From assembly GCA_016283195.1 (NCBI GenBank), contig JAEEML010000107.1:1-16236 (forward strand): 16,236 bases of DNA, read 5' to 3'. The translations under genes and the position numbers were made by a program. Origin of the DNA: Deltaproteobacteria bacterium (GTDB lineage: Bacteria > JAEEML01). The notes beneath the pieces are model-generated. The model had not been told where the DNA came from and did not search any database. It saw only the letters and a program-made list of their open reading frames with translations. Below are positions 13,522 to 16,236 of this stretch, one piece after another (positions within the stretch are counted from its first letter, which is position 1; each line of letters begins with the position of its first letter).

Positions 13522-15354
13522 TCACACCCGCCTATTTACCCCTTTTTCAAGCTCGGCTCTGGTGAGTTTCATCATAATTGAGCGCCCATGTGGGCAAAAA
13601 GGCGCGGCTTTCATGTGGTCCAGCTTTTGCAAAATAGCCACCGCTTCGGCCTCGGAGAGCAAATCGCCGGCGCGCACCGCCGAATGGCAAGCCATGGTGG
13701 CTAGAATATGGTCTTTAATATCCTGAATGGGCCTACTGGTTGAATCTTCCCCGGCTGATATAGCTATGGCTTGCAAAAGTTCATAAATGCGCTTTTTGTC
13801 CAGCTTCATGCCCGGTGGCAGAGAGTTTACCACCAGTTGCTGTGCCCCAAAGGGCTCAACTTCAATGCCGAGGTCTGCCAGCAATGAAAAATAAGGCGCC
13901 AGGCGGTGATAATCATTGGCCGGTAAATCCATTATTTCCGGAAAGAGTAGAGGCTGTGTCAATTTGTCCGGCGGGCGCGCCGCCAATTCCTGGCGTCTGA
14001 TGCGCTCATGCGCGGCATGCTGATCGATAATAACTAAGTTGCCCTCTTTATCTTCGCAAAGGAGATAAGTGCGGGCTAATTGGCCCTTATATTCCAGAGT
14101 AGCAAAATAGCCGCTATTTTCTTCCGGTAATAATTCGTTATAATTTTCCGCTACTTGCCTATCAAGAGCCGCACTATACGGCTCACTTATAAGCGGGCGT
14201 ACTTTGGCCGGCACGCGCTCAAAGTCATAAATAGTCTTTTTCCCGGCAGGGGCCGCCGATGCAGCAGGAGTATAAGGCAAAAAAGCAGTGCTACTCCCCT
14301 CCTCTTCCAGGCGCTGCGGCTTATATTCGGCCACAGAAGCCGCTTCGTGCTTTAACCAGGGTGAGAGAGCCAGCGCTTTGGCCAAAGTGCGGCCAATGAG
14401 AGCGTATATATCCTGCGGGGCCGAAAAGCGCACTTCCAGCTTTTGCGGATGCACATTGACATCCACCAGCCCATCATCCGTTTCCAGGTAAATAAGAGCC
14501 ACCGGCTGGCGGTCGTGGGGCAAAAGAGTGCGATAGCCCTCACGCACTGCCCCTTGCAAGAGGCGGTCGCGCACCATGCGGCCATTGACATAGACATAAA
14601 GTGCTTTGTTATCGCGCCGGGCATCCTGCGGCGGCGCAAAATAGCCCGATACAGTAAGGCCCTTGTAACTGGCCGGAGGCAGGCGGTAGAGGCCGTTTTT
14701 AGCCATGCCTTCAAGGGCCTCTTTTACCCGCTTATATTCATCTTTGTTGTCGTGAATCATTAGGAGGCGGCGCTCATCCTCAGTTACTTTAAAAGTACCG
14801 TGGCGCGCTCCCATAGCCAGGCGCAAAACAGTTTCCACAATATGGCTGCGCTCGGTAGCCGCCTGGCGCAAAAATTTTTGCCGCGCCGGTGTATTGTAAA
14901 AAAGATTTTCCACCCGCACCAAAGTGCCAACCGGCGCACCGATAGGAGCTATTTTAATAGCCCCCTCCTCATCGAAAGTGAGTATATGGCCCATTTCGGC
15001 ATCCGGCGGGCGGGAAATAATGGTGAGATGAGCAACAGAAGCAATAGAAGCCATGGCCTCACCGCGAAAGCCCATGGTGCGGATAGAATCCAAATCACTG
15101 ATAGCCTTTATTTTGCTGGTGGCATGGCGCATAACGGCCATTTTGAGCTCTTCGGCACTCATACCGGAGCCGTTGTCGCTCACTTCTATCAGCTGGCGCC
15201 CGCCTTCAACAAGGCGCACCTCGATAATAGAAGCGCCGCTATCCAGCGAATTTTCCACTAGTTCTTTTACTACCGAGGCCGGCCGCTCAACCACCTCACC
15301 GGCGGCTATTTGGTTAATAGTCTCTTCGCTTAGAAGCCTTATTTTGCAGGTCAT
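13522..15354 (-). CDS. mutL: DNA mismatch repair protein MutL
   Basis: Mismatch repair ATPase of 610 residues. The GHKL ATPase motifs are intact: ENSLDSG (34-40), DNGSGM (60-65) and GFRGEAM (95-101). The C-terminal domain has endonuclease-type blocks: IIDQHAAHERIRRQE (442-456), MACHSAVRAGD (554-564) and CPHGR (587-591). Hosts with such MutL normally do not use MutH. Two deviations are visible: the second Glu of DQHA-x2-E-x4-E is Gln455 (a Glu follows at 456), and CPHGRP reads CPHGRS. The linker (about 335-420) is short. The start is ATG at 15354, 15 bp after the stop of the exported protein. It converges on the ECF sigma gene with 9 bp between stops and no clear terminator in the gap. Confidence 0.95.
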   Translation of the reverse strand: MTCKIRLLSEETINQIAAGEVVERPASVVKELVENSLDSGASIIEVRLVEGGRQLIEVSDNGSGMSAEELKMAVMRHATSKIKAISDLDSIRTMGFRGEAMASIASVAHLTIISRPPDAEMGHILTFDEEGAIKIAPIGAPVGTLVRVENLFYNTPARQKFLRQAATERSHIVETVLRLAMGARHGTFKVTEDERRLLMIHDNKDEYKRVKEALEGMAKNGLYRLPPASYKGLTVSGYFAPPQDARRDNKALYVYVNGRMVRDRLLQGAVREGYRTLLPHDRQPVALIYLETDDGLVDVNVHPQKLEVRFSAPQDIYALIGRTLAKALALSPWLKHEAASVAEYKPQRLEEEGSSTAFLPYTPAASAAPAGKKTIYDFERVPAKVRPLISEPYSAALDRQVAENYNELLPEENSGYFATLEYKGQLARTYLLCEDKEGNLVIIDQHAAHERIRRQELAARPPDKLTQPLLFPEIMDLPANDYHRLAPYFSLLADLGIEVEPFGAQQLVVNSLPPGMKLDKKRIYELLQAIAISAGEDSTSRPIQDIKDHILATMACHSAVRAGDLLSEAEAVAILQKLDHMKAAPFCPHGRSIMMKLTRAELEKGVNRRV

Positions 15355-15369
15355 TATTCTGCCCGAATA

Positions 15370-16014
15370 TCAGTAGGGTACATCGAGTAGCGGATTACGC
15401 TTTTTTTGCTGCGATTGCTCAATTTGCTCAATAGTGGGGCGCGGAGTAAAAGTGGAATAAAAAGTTTCCAGCATACCGGAATATTGCTGCACCACACCGG
15501 TAAAGCACTCAAAATGCAAAATAAAGGCTTCATTTTCGAGTGCCAGGATGACTTCTTCGGCCACAATGGGATATTCACGATTGCCTTGATAATTGTAAGT
15601 GCCGGTAATCACTACAGCTTGGCGCCCGGCCACCACCGCTTTTCGTGTGGAGCTCTCTTGCCAGAGGGGCAATAATTGCAAGCGCTGTTCTTTAGCATTT
15701 AGAGCTATTTGCACCGCCGAAGCCCCGGTCGGTATGGGCATCCGGCGCACAGCCATAAAAATTCGTAAATTGGTATTTTGCGGCACAAAAGTGATAGTGG
15801 ATTGATCATCGCCAACCATCACTCCCCAATTGGTGGGAATTTCCACTTGGAACATCTGCCCGGGAGCTAGATATTTTTGCTGCCCTTTGTTGGCCACTTT
15901 ACTCTTACCGCCGCCGGGCATAAGCAAATCCATATACTGGGCGCCGGCCACACTGCAGGTAGTCAAAAGAACCAAGCTTATGACCAAAGCCAACTTGTTA
16001 CTCACGAAGCGCAT
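15370..16014 (-). CDS. Exported PsbP/DcrB-like protein, probable lipoprotein
   Basis: An in-frame open frame extends upstream to 16149, but the start is best placed at ATG 16014: GAGG is 6 bases upstream, and a signal peptide follows (MRFVSNKLALVISLVLLTTC). This gives 214 residues. The LTTC lipobox with Cys20 has an atypical Thr before Cys, so cleavage at SVAGAQ by signal peptidase I remains possible. The mature part resembles PsbP/DcrB-like folds: QMFQVEIPTNWGVMVGDD, a strand TITFVP, then VVAGRQAVVITGTYNYQG and LETFYSTF near the C-terminus. That family holds many small envelope proteins of uncertain role. It overlaps the end of the preceding gene by 17 bp and precedes mutL by 15 bp. Confidence 0.72.
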   Translation of the reverse strand: MRFVSNKLALVISLVLLTTCSVAGAQYMDLLMPGGGKSKVANKGQQKYLAPGQMFQVEIPTNWGVMVGDDQSTITFVPQNTNLRIFMAVRRMPIPTGASAVQIALNAKEQRLQLLPLWQESSTRKAVVAGRQAVVITGTYNYQGNREYPIVAEEVILALENEAFILHFECFTGVVQQYSGMLETFYSTFTPRPTIEQIEQSQQKKRNPLLDVPY

Positions 16015-16236
16015 CAAATACCTCGCTCTCCAACTGACCTTCGCTGGCAAATTCCAAGTTAGTATTAAGCTCCAAAGCCGTAGAAGCCGAGAAACTGCCC
16101 TCAGCATCCGACTTGGCATTGAGTGCCAAGCGAAAATGGCCATCAGCACTCAGGTCAGTCATCTTCATTTTTACCATATCGGCCCCAACTTTGGCAATAT
16201 CGGAGGAATTAAAGTCAATAGTACCGTCGATAAGGA
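15998..16236 (-). CDS. 3' end of an unidentified gene (partial)
   Basis: The minus strand is open from the window edge to the TAA at 15998-16000, giving about 78 C-terminal residues (IDGTIDFNSSDIAKVGADMV at the start of the visible part, FDALRE at the end). The sequence is alternating polar/hydrophobic with no Cys and no membrane segment, as in a beta-rich exported domain. No family is recognised. Its end overlaps the next gene by 17 bp, so both are cotranscribed and probably coupled. The start lies outside the window. Confidence 0.6.
   Translation of the reverse strand, partial: LIDGTIDFNSSDIAKVGADMVKMKMTDLSADGHFRLALNAKSDAEGSFSASTALELNTNLEFASEGQLESEVFDALRE

Noticed and set aside
16015-16149. 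N-terminal extension of the PsbP/DcrB-like gene (45 residues)
   Set aside because: Reads in another frame across the end of the preceding gene; the internal ATG at 16014 has a good ribosome site and a signal peptide.

Overview
The window looks like chromosome from a Gram-negative (diderm), probably anaerobic bacterium. The evidence is a HydE maturase for [FeFe]-hydrogenase, an hflC/hflK pair, several lipoproteins with clear lipoboxes, and a likely type III secretion inner-rod protein. Cysteine patterns of the type C-x5-C-x5-C in a secreted protease, and discoidin-like and IPT-like lipoproteins, recall deltaproteobacterial lineages (Myxococcota, Bradymonadales or Bdellovibrionota relatives). 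No marker fixes the taxon, so this placement is low-confidence inference. No insertion sequence, phage gene or CRISPR array was seen, and there is no gene-free stretch over 300 bp.

Layout. (1) 1-3445, minus strand: tRNA-Pro(UGG), then hflC, hflK, hydE and a cupin-like gene that runs off the left edge. hflC/hflK and hydE/cupin overlap at stop/start, so this is one tight transcription unit. (2) 3515-6593, minus strand: an M30-like metalloprotease lipoprotein followed by two small exported proteins of unknown function. (3) 6594-6816: a divergent regulatory region with an extended -10 element, a CRP/FNR-family-like palindrome and a tandem near-repeat. (4) 6817-11341, plus strand: three large lipoproteins (one IPT-like with a Ser-rich beta module, one with a discoidin-like domain, one with a lipocalin-like segment), closed by a TlyA-type rRNA methyltransferase. 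(5) 11399-13512, plus strand: a sigma-28-like factor, a YscI-like type III secretion rod protein with a structured leader, and an ECF-type sigma factor. (6) 13522-16236, minus strand, converging on region 5: mutL, a PsbP/DcrB-like exported protein and the 3' end of an unidentified gene.

Two parts deserve most attention. One is the divergent cell-surface locus (regions 2-4), where six exported proteins, most of them unrecognised, share one regulatory region. The other is the sigma / T3SS-rod / sigma cluster, where a single injectisome-type component sits between two alternative sigma factors and has a long nested inverted repeat in its leader. hydE, hflCK, tlyA, mutL and tRNA-Pro are ordinary housekeeping or metabolic genes, with small oddities noted in the entries.
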